In this document: piece by piece, positions 53,365 to 63,165 of the stretch
Layout: every line of letters begins with the position of its first letter
Numbering within the stretch: the stretch's first letter is position 1
Origin: Parasphingorhabdus halotolerans
GTDB taxonomy: Bacteria > Pseudomonadota > Alphaproteobacteria > Sphingomonadales > Sphingomonadaceae
NCBI RefSeq assembly: GCF_012516475.1
Contig: NZ_CP051217.1
Location: 3,038,001-3,102,000 of the forward strand
Length of the DNA stretch: 64,000 bases
Direction of reading: 5' to 3'
The notes under the pieces: model-generated
Database searches by the model: none
What the model saw: only the letters and a program-made list of their open reading frames with translations
What the model was told of the DNA's origin: nothing
Position numbers and translations under genes: made by a program

Positions 53365-55170
53365 ATGACTTTTATCGTCCGCCAGATTGCTGTTACCGCT
53401 GATGGTCGCGAGATTATCCGCTCCAATCCGTTTGATGCGCCCGAGATTGGTATTGGTCGCAACTCGGAAAACGCGATTCACCTTCCCGATCTTGCTGTCC
53501 ATCCCGAGCATGCCGTTATCCAGCGGCGGGACGATGGTCAGATCGTTGTTAAAAGCATTTCAGGCCAAAACTTTACCCATGATGGACGTTCGCGAATATC
53601 GGTCACCTTCAACCCTGCCAAAGGCGCAGAACTCGGTTTTGGCGGGCATCTTATTTCGGTGTCGCAAGACGAAGAAGGTACAATCTTCACGGTCAAGCGT
53701 GCGGCAGCGGTCTCGGATTCGGCTGAAGAGCGGGAAGAGGGTGCGCTTTATACCTTAAAAGGCCTGCTCCCTGGCAAGCGTATTAGCGCTTGGAGCTTTA
53801 TCGCACTGGTGCTGGCCGCGTTTCTTGTTTGGCCGATTTATACGTGGGCAACCTATCGCGGTATAGAAGAACGGCCGAAAGAATTCCATGCTGATACGAT
53901 GTGGTCATCAGGCGCATTAAGCCAGGCCCATCATAGCCTGGAAGGCGATTGTCAGGCCTGCCATGTTGACGCTTTTGTGACGGTGCAGGATAAAACCTGT
54001 TTGAATTGCCATGAAGATGACGCCCATGATCACGCCGATCCAAAGCGGCTGCTAACTGCGGTTGGCGACCCCGAAGGATTTGAAAAAGTTGGTGCTGCTT
54101 TTGCTGCTGCCTTTAACAAACCACGTGGGAGGTGTGTCGAATGTCACACCGAGCATGAGGGCGCTGGTGCTATGGAACCCACTGCGCAAAAATTCTGCGC
54201 TGATTGCCACCAAGGAATGGACGGACGTTTGACTGATACCAAGCTTGAAAATGCGTCAGATTTTGGCATCGAGCACCCGCAGTTCCGGCCTGCCGTGTTG
54301 ATTCGTCCCGGTGGCAAAAATCCGCCGCGTAAGCGCATCTCTCTGGATGATAAACCGACAGAATATAACGGGCTGAAATTCCCGCATGATCTGCATTTGT
54401 CGAAAACCGGCGGAGTCGCGCAAATGGGGCGGCGACTCTCGCGCAAATTTGATTTTGGCGATTCGCTAGCCTGTAAAGATTGCCATACGCCAGATCCGAA
54501 AGGCGTGCGATTTGAGGCTGTCGATATGGAAGAAAATTGTAGCATGTGTCACAGTCTGGCTTTTGACAAAATCGGCGGAACGGTCAGAACTCTGCGACAT
54601 GGCGAGCCTGCGCAGGTGCGCGCGGACCTGCAAGCTTATTATCGCTCCACTGGGCCCAAACGTCCGATTAATCTGGGCGGAATGGCGCGACGGCGCCCCG
54701 GAGAAATTAACCAAACGCGTGTAGCCAGCGATTATGCTCGCGCTGTTAAATTCCGCCCAAGCCGCGCAAACATGGCTATCAGCCAAGTCTTTTCGCGGGG
54801 TGGTGCCTGTTTTGATTGCCATGGTGTTAACCCGCCAACCGCGCGTGGACGGGTTGATTACAGCATCCAGCCGGTTACTCAAACGGACCGGTATATGCAA
54901 AAGGGCTGGTTCAGCCACGAAGCGCATAATGATGAGGATTGTACCTCGTGCCACAACGCTACGAAATCCGACGATGCGCGCGATTTGTTGTTACCGGGCA
55001 TTAAAACCTGCCGCGAATGTCATGGTGGTGAATTCCAGAAAACATCAGATGTTCCATCGACATGCGCTATGTGCCATGACTATCATGCCGATGATGGCGC
55101 TCCTTGGTTGATCAAAGAGCAGCAGAAGGACAAAAGGAAAAAGCCGGATAAGAAAATTGCGGCGCGCTAG
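53365..55170 (+). CDS. FHA-domain/decaheme cytochrome c transmembrane protein
   Basis: A 601-residue protein. Residues 1-110 are an FHA domain (IGIGRNSENAIHLPDLAV, PEHAVI). The phosphothreonine-binding arginine R32 is kept, but the usual Ser of the SxxH motif is histidine. One helix (142-160, SFIALVLAAFLVWPIYTW) follows without a cleavable signal, so the FHA part is cytoplasmic and the rest periplasmic. Ten CxxCH motifs start at residues 196, 212, 257, 278, 370, 392, 482, 526, 549 and 567, for ten c-type hemes. The tail is lysine-rich. A cytochrome joining cytoplasmic phosphopeptide recognition to periplasmic electron transfer is very unusual. ATG 53365 has GGAG upstream. Confidence 0.88.
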   Translation: MTFIVRQIAVTADGREIIRSNPFDAPEIGIGRNSENAIHLPDLAVHPEHAVIQRRDDGQIVVKSISGQNFTHDGRSRISVTFNPAKGAELGFGGHLISVSQDEEGTIFTVKRAAAVSDSAEEREEGALYTLKGLLPGKRISAWSFIALVLAAFLVWPIYTWATYRGIEERPKEFHADTMWSSGALSQAHHSLEGDCQACHVDAFVTVQDKTCLNCHEDDAHDHADPKRLLTAVGDPEGFEKVGAAFAAAFNKPRGRCVECHTEHEGAGAMEPTAQKFCADCHQGMDGRLTDTKLENASDFGIEHPQFRPAVLIRPGGKNPPRKRISLDDKPTEYNGLKFPHDLHLSKTGGVAQMGRRLSRKFDFGDSLACKDCHTPDPKGVRFEAVDMEENCSMCHSLAFDKIGGTVRTLRHGEPAQVRADLQAYYRSTGPKRPINLGGMARRRPGEINQTRVASDYARAVKFRPSRANMAISQVFSRGGACFDCHGVNPPTARGRVDYSIQPVTQTDRYMQKGWFSHEAHNDEDCTSCHNATKSDDARDLLLPGIKTCRECHGGEFQKTSDVPSTCAMCHDYHADDGAPWLIKEQQKDKRKKPDKKIAAR

Positions 55171-55197
55171 ACAGATCGCAAAAAGGGGAGGGCGCCC

Positions 55198-56046
55198 ATG
55201 TTAATGGCGCAGGTAACGGATATCCATCTGGGATTTGACCCGGATAATCCGGCTGAATTTAATCGAAAGCGACTGGATCAGGCGCTTAAAACAATTTGCG
55301 ATATGATACCACAGCCAGATGTGCTTCTGGCTACCGGAGATCTCGTTGATCGCGGTGATCAGGACAGTTATCGGCGGCTGGAAAATGCTTTCTCAGTGGT
55401 CCCGTTTCCTGTCTATATGTGTTTGGGTAATCATGATTTGCGCGCGCCGTTCCAACGGCAGTTTCCCGATGTGCCAACAGCTGACGGCTTTGTGCAGTAT
55501 GAGGTAGATGACGGGGCGCTTAGACTTATTTTCCTAGATACATTAGAAGAAGGCCGTCATGGTGGCGCATTTTGTGAGGTCCGCGCCCAATGGCTTGCTG
55601 ACCGACTAACAGAAAAACAAGATAAACCGACAGTTTTGATTTTGCATCACCCGCCGGTGGAATCAGGCATCGCCTGGATGAACACCCATCCCGATGAGCC
55701 TTGGGTAGACCGGCTTGCTGACACAATTTCTGGTCATGATCAGGTGGTCGGGATGATAACCGGCCATTTACACCGCAATATTTCAACTTCGTTTGCAGGA
55801 ACGAGTCTTTCAATATGTGCCTCGACAGCGCCGCAAGTCGCATTTGATCTGGAGCCTATTGACCCTGAGAACCCCGATGGTCGCAATATGATCGTCGCTG
55901 ATCCACCGGCTATTGCGCTGCATTGGTGGAATGGAAAGCAGATAGTTAGCCACTTCGAAACGGCGGAAGAGCATGTCATGCTCGCGCGATACGACAAAAA
56001 TCTGCAACCGCTGGTGCGTGCATTGTTGGCAGAGCGCCCCGAGTAG
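55198..56046 (+). CDS. CpdA-like class III cyclic-nucleotide phosphodiesterase
   Basis: A 282-residue metallophosphoesterase. The two-metal site is complete: D8 and H10 (VTDIHLG), TGDLVDRGD (46-54), GNHD (77-80), ILHHPPVES (148-156) and TGHLHRN (188-194), the arrangement of 3',5'-cAMP phosphodiesterase CpdA. ATG 55198 follows GGGGAGGG. It lies 27 bases after the decaheme gene, in line with the operon. It would remove the nucleotide that the fusion protein senses. It could instead act on other phosphodiesters, as some relatives do. Confidence 0.85.
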   Translation: MLMAQVTDIHLGFDPDNPAEFNRKRLDQALKTICDMIPQPDVLLATGDLVDRGDQDSYRRLENAFSVVPFPVYMCLGNHDLRAPFQRQFPDVPTADGFVQYEVDDGALRLIFLDTLEEGRHGGAFCEVRAQWLADRLTEKQDKPTVLILHHPPVESGIAWMNTHPDEPWVDRLADTISGHDQVVGMITGHLHRNISTSFAGTSLSICASTAPQVAFDLEPIDPENPDGRNMIVADPPAIALHWWNGKQIVSHFETAEEHVMLARYDKNLQPLVRALLAERPE

Positions 56047-56221
56047 GTTTTTCCAGCCCAACATGGTCGTTCATCGATGTGAAAGCGCCGTTTGTCTAAA
56101 ATCTGATTTCTTATGCAACCTTCTTTGCGTTTTCGTCGCCGTTTCTGTAACAAGTCGGCATTGGCGCAGCGCGCGAAGAATTTGGCCCGCAACAGGGGCC
56201 AGTTATTTGGAGAGACAAAAT

Positions 56222-58465
56222 ATGCGATTCATCATTTCTAGCCGGAAATTTTTTCTTGGAGTTTCCAGTGCTGCCCTATTGGGAGCGACTGCTTCCCCTG
56301 CCTTGGCCGATAATCACGGAAAGAAAATGACGACAGCCGAACTGAACAAGATGAGTCTGACGGAAACAGCCGATAACGATGCTGCGGGCAATACGATCCT
56401 CCAACAATGGACCGGCCCGTATGACGGCGTGCCACCCTGGGATGAAGTGAAGGTTTCCGATTTTCCGGCTGCATTCCAGGCGACAATGGACAAGATACAG
56501 GCCGATGTGAACGCCATTCGCGACAATCCTGAACCGGCGACATTCGAAAATTTCACTGCACCGATGGAGTTGGTTGGCAATGAAGCCAATAACCTGTTTT
56601 CGATCTGGGGTGTGCATAGCAGCAACCTTTCGAATGACGAAGTCCGCAAGATTCAGGGCGAGTGGTTGCCCAAGGTATCGGCTTTCTTTGATCAATTGAC
56701 TCTTGATCCCAAATTGCTCGCCAAGACCAAGACGGTTTATGACAGCCGGGAATCCGCTGGGCTGGATGCCATGCAAAAGCGGCTCGTCGAGCGCAGCTAC
56801 GAACAGCTGGTCCGGGACGGTGCGCTGCTTGACGGTGCCAAAAAGGAACAGCTAATCGCCTATAATACCGAACTGGCGAAGGCTTTTAACGATTTTTCAA
56901 ACAAGGTTCTCGCCGATGAGGAAACCTTTATCTTCGTGACCGACGAAGCCGATCTGGCGGGACTCCCGGACAGTTTTGTGGCCTCGATCAAGGCCGCTGC
57001 CGAGGCACAGGGTAAAACCGGCTGGGCGCTCAAGAACACCCGCTCGGTGATGCAGCCATTTCTCGAAAACAGTACCCGCCGGGACCTGCGCGAAAAAGTC
57101 TATACCGCTTATGTCAATCGCGGCGACAATGGTGACGATAATGACACCAATGCGACGATCGCAAAAATCCTGAAATTGCGGGCTGATCGCGCCAAGCTAT
57201 TGGGTTTCAAGACCCATGCTCATTACCGGATGGCCGACACGATGGCGAAAGAACCCGAAGCGGCGATGGACCTGATGATGAAAGTCTGGCCAGCAGCGGT
57301 TGCGCGGGTCAAGGAGGAAGTTGCCGACATGCAGGCGATTGCCGATCAGGAAGGTGCGGCCATCACCATCGAGCCGTGGGATTACCGTTTCTATGCGGAG
57401 AAAGTCCGCAAGGCGAAATATGACCTCGATTCCGCCGAGATCAAACCCTATTTCCAGCTCGACAAGATGATGGATGCGCTGTTCGATGCCGCAGGAAAAT
57501 TATACGGTCTGACCTTCACCGAAACCACCGGCAGCATTCCGGTATTTGATCCGGAAGTCCGCACCTTTGAAGTCAAGCGCGGCGACCAGGTTATCGGTGT
57601 CCAGTATTTCGACAATTATGCCCGCAACGGCAAACGCTCGGGTGCGTGGATGACTACTTATAAGGACAAGTACAAGCTAGGCGGTCACAACAATTATTCG
57701 GCCACCTCGAACAACAATAATTTCGTCAAGGGCGGTGACGGCGAGCCGACGCTGATCAGCCTCGATGATGCCTCAACCCTTTTCCACGAATTTGGTCATG
57801 CGCTGCACTATCTCAACTATGACATCACCTATCCAGGCCTTGGCGGCACGCCGCGCGACTTTGTCGAATATCCTAGCCAGGTGAATGAGAACTGGTTGAT
57901 GACGCCTTATATTCTCTCGACCTACGCTCGCCATTACAAGACCGGCAAACCGATCCCGAAAGCTCTGGTGGACAAAATTCAGGCGTCGAAGACGTTCAAT
58001 GAAGGTTTCTCCACCGTCGAGTATCTGTCCAGCGCGATTATTGATATGATGCTGCACAACCGCGAATTGCCAGTTACCGATCCGGACAAGTTCGAGCGGG
58101 AAACGCTGACCGCCATCGGCATGCCGAAGGAAATTGCGATGCGTCACCGCCTCCCGCAGTTCAACCATCTGTTCTCGTCGGACGCCTATTCAGCGGGCTA
58201 TTACAGCTATCTCTGGTCGGAAACGATGGACGCTGATACCTGGGCCGCGTTTGAAGAAGCGGGCAGCCCGTGGGACAAGGAAACCGCCGAGCGGTTCCGC
58301 ACGATTTTGCTTGCCACCGGCAACGAAACCGACCGCAAGGAAGCGTACCGCAAATTCCGTGGCCGCGATCCAGAGGTTAAATATATCCTCAAGAAACGCG
58401 GTTTCCCGGTACCAGGTGAAAGCACCGATGTGGGCATCGGCGGCAAGGGTGACGCGAGCAAATAG
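56222..58465 (+). CDS. Exported M3-family metallopeptidase (peptidyl-dipeptidase Dcp-like)
   Basis: A 747-residue zinc peptidase. A signal peptide (FFLGVSSAALLGATASPALA) places it in the periplasm. The active site is STLFHEFGHALHYL (HExxH) with a downstream glutamate in YPSQVNENW. Its helical N-terminal domain is normal for the M3 family, which cuts short peptides. ATG 56222 has GGAGAG upstream. It has its own terminator and is separated by 175 bases from the redox operon, so I treat it as separate. Confidence 0.93.
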   Translation: MRFIISSRKFFLGVSSAALLGATASPALADNHGKKMTTAELNKMSLTETADNDAAGNTILQQWTGPYDGVPPWDEVKVSDFPAAFQATMDKIQADVNAIRDNPEPATFENFTAPMELVGNEANNLFSIWGVHSSNLSNDEVRKIQGEWLPKVSAFFDQLTLDPKLLAKTKTVYDSRESAGLDAMQKRLVERSYEQLVRDGALLDGAKKEQLIAYNTELAKAFNDFSNKVLADEETFIFVTDEADLAGLPDSFVASIKAAAEAQGKTGWALKNTRSVMQPFLENSTRRDLREKVYTAYVNRGDNGDDNDTNATIAKILKLRADRAKLLGFKTHAHYRMADTMAKEPEAAMDLMMKVWPAAVARVKEEVADMQAIADQEGAAITIEPWDYRFYAEKVRKAKYDLDSAEIKPYFQLDKMMDALFDAAGKLYGLTFTETTGSIPVFDPEVRTFEVKRGDQVIGVQYFDNYARNGKRSGAWMTTYKDKYKLGGHNNYSATSNNNNFVKGGDGEPTLISLDDASTLFHEFGHALHYLNYDITYPGLGGTPRDFVEYPSQVNENWLMTPYILSTYARHYKTGKPIPKALVDKIQASKTFNEGFSTVEYLSSAIIDMMLHNRELPVTDPDKFERETLTAIGMPKEIAMRHRLPQFNHLFSSDAYSAGYYSYLWSETMDADTWAAFEEAGSPWDKETAERFRTILLATGNETDRKEAYRKFRGRDPEVKYILKKRGFPVPGESTDVGIGGKGDASK

Positions 58466-58491
58466 GCTTGCTGACGAAATTCGGTAAGAAA

Positions 58492-58519
58492 GAAGGGGGC
58501 CATTTGGCTCCCTTCTTTT
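58492..58519 (+). terminator. Intrinsic terminator of the M3 peptidase gene
   Basis: GAAGGGGGCC pairs with GGCTCCCTTC around a four-base loop and is followed by TTTTG. It lies 27 bases past the stop codon. Confidence 0.88.
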
Positions 58520-58546
58520 GCCTTGCGCATAAGATTAAGCGGATCG

Positions 58547-61500
58547 CTACATATTGAGGGGCTCCCGTTCAACGCTACTCCACATTCTTTTGATCCGTCG
58601 CTTGCCGCGATATTCTAGCAGAACAAGCGCCGGAATAAGCAGTTGCAAGATGATCGCGCCGAACAGCACGCCAAAGCCGAGACTGGCCGACATCGGGATT
58701 AAAAACTGGGCTTGAAGGCTGGTTTCAAAGGTGATCGGCGCAACGCCGAGAAATGTGGTGAGTGAGGTCAGCATGATCGGGCGGAAACGCGATTTGGCAC
58801 CGTCTAATATCGCGTCCTCAATCGGCATGCCGTTACTGAGATTTTCGTTGATAAAATCAATTAAAATCAGCGAACCATTTACGATTACGCCCGACAACGC
58901 GATAATACCGAACATACTGAGAACTCCCAGCGGCAGGCCTAAAACCAGATGACCGATTAACGCGCCAATAATGCCAAAGGGGATAACGGCCATGATGATG
59001 AGCGGCTGGATATAGGAACGGAATGGGATGGCCAGCAACGCATAAATTGCAATCAGAGCCGCGAGAAAGGCCAAGCCGAGATCACCGAAAGACTCCTGCT
59101 GTTCCTGCTGTTCCCCACCAAAGCTGTACAGCAATTGCGGGTAGTCGGCCTGCAACTCCGGCATGATTTCATTTTGCAGCGCATCGGCAATTTCCTGCCC
59201 GGTGACGATATTGTCATCAATATCGGCAGTAATGGCAGTAACCCTTCGGCCATCTGTCCGACGGATTACTGCAGGCGCTCGGCCAAAGGAGACCTCGGCC
59301 AAAGTTGCCAAGGGGACTTCCCCGCCTGGAACGCGAACGCGGAACCGCTCAACGTCGACTATCGAATTACGCTCTTCCTCAGGTAGCCGGACGTAGACGC
59401 GCATATCTTCCTGCCCGCGCTGGACCCTAAGCGCCTCATTGCCGAAGAACGCCGCCCTTACTTGTAAAGCTACATCTTGCAACGTCACGCCCAGCGACCG
59501 TGCCTCTGGCTTCAATCTAAGCTGAATTTCTTTCAAGCCCTCATCCTGATCGGTTTCTATGTCAAAGACACCGGCATAACGGCTCAGTTTTTCCATAAGT
59601 CTGGCAGATGCGGCATCTACGATTTCCGGATCAGGGTCAGAAATCTGGACATCAATCGGAGCGCCGACAGAGAGAAGATCGGATGCGAAAATCAGGGAGC
59701 GAGCTTCGACGATAGGACCGACCGCTTCTCGCCATGCATTTTCGAAATCTTTAGAAGCAAGTTCGCGTTGGTCGCCTGGAATGAAACTAAATTCAATACT
59801 GGCAATATTAGATGCAAAGCCGCCGCCAAGAAGAGAACCGGGACCGTTGGTTCTAGGGGGCTGGCCGATCAGCGTGAATATTCCGGTTAATGGGGAAGGC
59901 TCGCTTTCGTCCTGATGATCTTCAAACTTGGCGTAGGTTTCCCGACCCCGCTGTTCGATCAATCGCGCAATTTCTTCAGTATCTTCGATTGTAGTACCAG
60001 CCGGCATTTCCAGACTGGCGGTAACAATATCCGCTTCGATTGCCGGGAAAAATGAAATCTTGATGATGCCTGCTGGAATTAAGGATGCAAAAATAATGAG
60101 AAGTGCAACGCCGCCCGATAAAATGACAAAAGGCATTTGAACCGCAAATTTTAGCGCCCGGTCGAGTGGACCGTTCACAAAGGCTTGATAGTAAAAATCC
60201 ACCCATGCCTGAATGCGTTCAAAAAATTTGATGACCGGATTGCGTGTTGGTGTTCCAGGTGCGGGTAAGTGGCTCAGATGATTAGGCAGGATCAGCAAGC
60301 ACTCGACCAACGAGAGGAAAAGAACGGCGACGACGACCAATGGAATATCGGCCAATATTTTCCCGATGATGCCGCCGATTGCGAACAGCGGTGAAAATGC
60401 CGCGACGGTTGTGAGCACAGCGAAGATAACCGGTACCGTGACCCGGCGCGCGCCACTTACCGCAGCGCCCATTCCGGTACGGCCACTTTCCCGCCGGGCA
60501 TAAACACTTTCTCCCACAACAATGGCATCATCAACCACCAGTCCCAGTGCCAAGATGAAACCGAAGAGCGAGAACATATTGATACTCGATCCGGCGATAT
60601 CGAGTAGAAAAATGGCGCCGATAAAAGTTACGCCAATGCCCAGCGCTGTCCACGCTGCAAGCCGGATATCCAGAAACAAGGTTAGAGCGAGCAGAACCAG
60701 AAATAGTCCGATGGCGGCATTTTTCAGCAACAGACTGAGGCGATCATTAAGCAAATCACTGTCATCGCTCCAGATAGCGTAAGATATACCCTCCGGGAGT
60801 GAAGCCGCAAATTCACTGGTGAGATAGTCTTTGGTCGCTTTGGAGACGTCCAGCACGCGCTCATCGCTGGTTCGGAAGACCTCGACAAAAGCGACTGGCT
60901 TGCCATTGTATAGCGACACCAGATCTGAATCCTGAAATTCATCGCGGATGTCTGCAACCTGGCCAAGCCGGATCAACGCGCCATCGGAATTGCTGACCAG
61001 CACGATGTCTTCAAAATTTTGCTGGTTGTAGTTTTGACCAATTGTCCTTACGCGCACTTCTTCACTGTCAGTGTTAATAGAACCGGCAGGACTATCCAGA
61101 CTGCTGGCCGCGACCGTGCGAGAGATATCGTTGAGAGACAGGCCCAAAGCCTGCAAAGTATTTTGCGGCACTTCAATTGAGACTTCATAATCGCGGATGG
61201 AACTGGTATCGACATAAGATATTTCAGGTAGCGCAGCTAATGCTTCCTCCAAACGCGAAGCCGTTTCTTTCAGCGCCGCTTCTGAAACATCGCCGAAAAT
61301 GGCTATGCGTACCACGCTTTGTCGTGATGTCAGCTCGCGGACATCCGGCTCTTCCGCTTCGTCGGGGAAAGTCTGAATCTGGTCAATTTCAGCTTTTATA
61401 TCATCGAGCGCCCGGTCGATATCCGCACCCAATTTCAGTTCTACTAATACGGAACCGGTGTTTTCGGCCGCATTGGATTTGATCTGTTTGATATTGTCGA

Positions 61501-61795
61501 CAGCCTCAACCGCTTCTTCGATCTTTTGAACGATCGATTCTTCGATCTCATCAGGCGTCGCGCCGGGAAAAGCGACGCTTATCTGAACTGTATCGAGGCT
61601 ATTTTCTGCAAAGACTTCCTGCACAATAGTATTGAAAGATACGATGCCGGCGATCAGGAAAAATATCATCAGCAGATTGGCTGCAACGCCGTTGCGCGCC
61701 ATGAAGGCAACGACCCCGCGTTGTTCCATGATCGCCTTGCTGGGTATTTCAGGACCCGGTTGCGGCGAGTCGAGAGGCTCCGGCAGAGACGTCAT
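58547..61795 (-). CDS. RND efflux permease
   Basis: A 1082-residue inner-membrane proton-driven pump of the AcrB/HAE-1 type. After one N-terminal helix (NLLMIFFLIAGIVSF) come the first large periplasmic loop, helices with the proton-relay LVVDDAIVVGE (two Asp), a second loop, and the terminal helices (GVIVNGSLILIDFINE). It overlaps the adaptor gene as ATGA. Members of this subgroup are often annotated as heavy-metal or multidrug pumps; the substrate cannot be told here. Confidence 0.94.
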   Translation of the reverse strand: MTSLPEPLDSPQPGPEIPSKAIMEQRGVVAFMARNGVAANLLMIFFLIAGIVSFNTIVQEVFAENSLDTVQISVAFPGATPDEIEESIVQKIEEAVEAVDNIKQIKSNAAENTGSVLVELKLGADIDRALDDIKAEIDQIQTFPDEAEEPDVRELTSRQSVVRIAIFGDVSEAALKETASRLEEALAALPEISYVDTSSIRDYEVSIEVPQNTLQALGLSLNDISRTVAASSLDSPAGSINTDSEEVRVRTIGQNYNQQNFEDIVLVSNSDGALIRLGQVADIRDEFQDSDLVSLYNGKPVAFVEVFRTSDERVLDVSKATKDYLTSEFAASLPEGISYAIWSDDSDLLNDRLSLLLKNAAIGLFLVLLALTLFLDIRLAAWTALGIGVTFIGAIFLLDIAGSSINMFSLFGFILALGLVVDDAIVVGESVYARRESGRTGMGAAVSGARRVTVPVIFAVLTTVAAFSPLFAIGGIIGKILADIPLVVVAVLFLSLVECLLILPNHLSHLPAPGTPTRNPVIKFFERIQAWVDFYYQAFVNGPLDRALKFAVQMPFVILSGGVALLIIFASLIPAGIIKISFFPAIEADIVTASLEMPAGTTIEDTEEIARLIEQRGRETYAKFEDHQDESEPSPLTGIFTLIGQPPRTNGPGSLLGGGFASNIASIEFSFIPGDQRELASKDFENAWREAVGPIVEARSLIFASDLLSVGAPIDVQISDPDPEIVDAASARLMEKLSRYAGVFDIETDQDEGLKEIQLRLKPEARSLGVTLQDVALQVRAAFFGNEALRVQRGQEDMRVYVRLPEEERNSIVDVERFRVRVPGGEVPLATLAEVSFGRAPAVIRRTDGRRVTAITADIDDNIVTGQEIADALQNEIMPELQADYPQLLYSFGGEQQEQQESFGDLGLAFLAALIAIYALLAIPFRSYIQPLIIMAVIPFGIIGALIGHLVLGLPLGVLSMFGIIALSGVIVNGSLILIDFINENLSNGMPIEDAILDGAKSRFRPIMLTSLTTFLGVAPITFETSLQAQFLIPMSASLGFGVLFGAIILQLLIPALVLLEYRGKRRIKRMWSSVEREPLNM

Positions 61796-63165
61796 TGCGC
61801 TTGACCGGAAATCTTTTTGGTGGTTGCCTTGTCGTTTGGTTTTGAAGCCGCTGTTTTTTCTGTTCTCGGTTTTGCGATCCTGACCCGTTGTCCATCTGTC
61901 GCTGATTTCAAGCTACTGACCACAACAACCGGTTTTTCGTCCAAATTGTTCGTGGTTATCAGCGCTTCCGTGTCGGTACGCTGCAATATTTCCACCGTTA
62001 CGCTGCGAAGCCGGCCTTCGCGGACAAGCCAGATTTTGTTACCGGGTCGCAAGGCTGCCAGTGGAAGCGTAGCATATTGGCCCAAAGCTTTGCCGGTGAT
62101 TTCTGCATCAACGAAACTGCCGACGAATAAAGGCGGCGCGCCCGAAGCGCCTCCTGAAACTTCTCGGTCTGGTTGGTTTGCAGCGGGCGCACCGCCGCGT
62201 GTCGGGTTGGGAATACGCAGAAAAACGTCAATAGTCCGTGTTTGCGGATTGAGGACGCTGCTGGCTCTATCGACAAAGGCCTGCCAGCGGTAACGTGTGC
62301 CGCCATAGACCGAATATATCGATGCTTCGATGCGATTTAGCCCCGGCTGCCACAACGAGGGGATCAACGCTGCTTCCCTTTCTGATAATGGTATAACCGC
62401 TTCAAATGTGCCGGTCCCGACTATTGATCCAAGCGATTGCCCGGGGGCAACATAGCTGCCCAAGGCTACTTCTTCCGAACGTACGACCCCGGAAAAAGGA
62501 GCACGGACAACCGTGCGCTGCAGCGCTTTTTGCGCGTCGGCCAATTGTGCCTGTGCGCGCCGCAAGGTGGCGCGTGCAGACAGCAATTGGGGCTGGCGGG
62601 TCGCGAGCCGGTTTGTGCTCGTTTGTTGTTGCGGGATATTGCTTGCCGTTTGATTTTTGATCAATTCGTCCGGCGGCAATATCCGTGCAGCATAATCGCT
62701 GTCATCGACGTTGGCATATTTTCCGCTGCTGCCGTTAATGCGCTGCTGAAAACGGGCGAGTTCAGCTTTAGCCAGCGCGACCTCTTCTCGCGCTTCCATC
62801 ACCGCAACATTTTGCGATGCGACATCGGCCTGTGCTGTTTGTACAGCGTTGTTATAATTAGACGGATCAATACGAAACAAGGTTGCTCCGCGCGCAATCC
62901 GTTGGCCTTCGCGCAGATTTGGGTTCACATAGACAAGCTTGCCTGCAACTTCCGATGATAAAGTCAGTTCTTCACTAGCGCGGACTGTACCGGCTCCTCT
63001 GATCATCAAATTGCCGGAGCGAATTTCAATAGGAATAGCCTGCACCAGCGGGACAAGCGCTTCCGGCGCCTTTTCTTCAGGCTCGGTGCGCGAAAAGATG
63101 AGCAATGCAGCAATTATAATCGCTGCAAGTAATACCAGTCCGCCGATAATGCGTTGCCGATGCAC
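61792..63165 (-). CDS. RND efflux periplasmic adaptor
   Basis: A 457-residue membrane-fusion protein. One N-terminal helix (GGLVLLAAIIIAALLIF), a lipoyl half (EVAGKLVYVNPNLREGQRI), a long coiled-coil hairpin (about residues 105-225, extended by an insert rich in Asn, Ser, Gln and Thr), then the other lipoyl half (RAPFSGVVRSEEVALGSYV) and the beta-barrel. GTG 63165 starts right after the TAA of the outer-membrane gene, with GGGAG nine bases upstream. It bridges the pump and the TolC-like channel. Confidence 0.93.
   Translation of the reverse strand: MHRQRIIGGLVLLAAIIIAALLIFSRTEPEEKAPEALVPLVQAIPIEIRSGNLMIRGAGTVRASEELTLSSEVAGKLVYVNPNLREGQRIARGATLFRIDPSNYNNAVQTAQADVASQNVAVMEAREEVALAKAELARFQQRINGSSGKYANVDDSDYAARILPPDELIKNQTASNIPQQQTSTNRLATRQPQLLSARATLRRAQAQLADAQKALQRTVVRAPFSGVVRSEEVALGSYVAPGQSLGSIVGTGTFEAVIPLSEREAALIPSLWQPGLNRIEASIYSVYGGTRYRWQAFVDRASSVLNPQTRTIDVFLRIPNPTRGGAPAANQPDREVSGGASGAPPLFVGSFVDAEITGKALGQYATLPLAALRPGNKIWLVREGRLRSVTVEILQRTDTEALITTNNLDEKPVVVVSSLKSATDGQRVRIAKPRTEKTAASKPNDKATTKKISGQAQ

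Noticed and set aside
56222..58465. M3 peptidase as fifth member of the redox operon
   Set aside because: A 175-base gap with a fresh ribosome site precedes it, it has its own terminator, and its role has no link to electron transfer.
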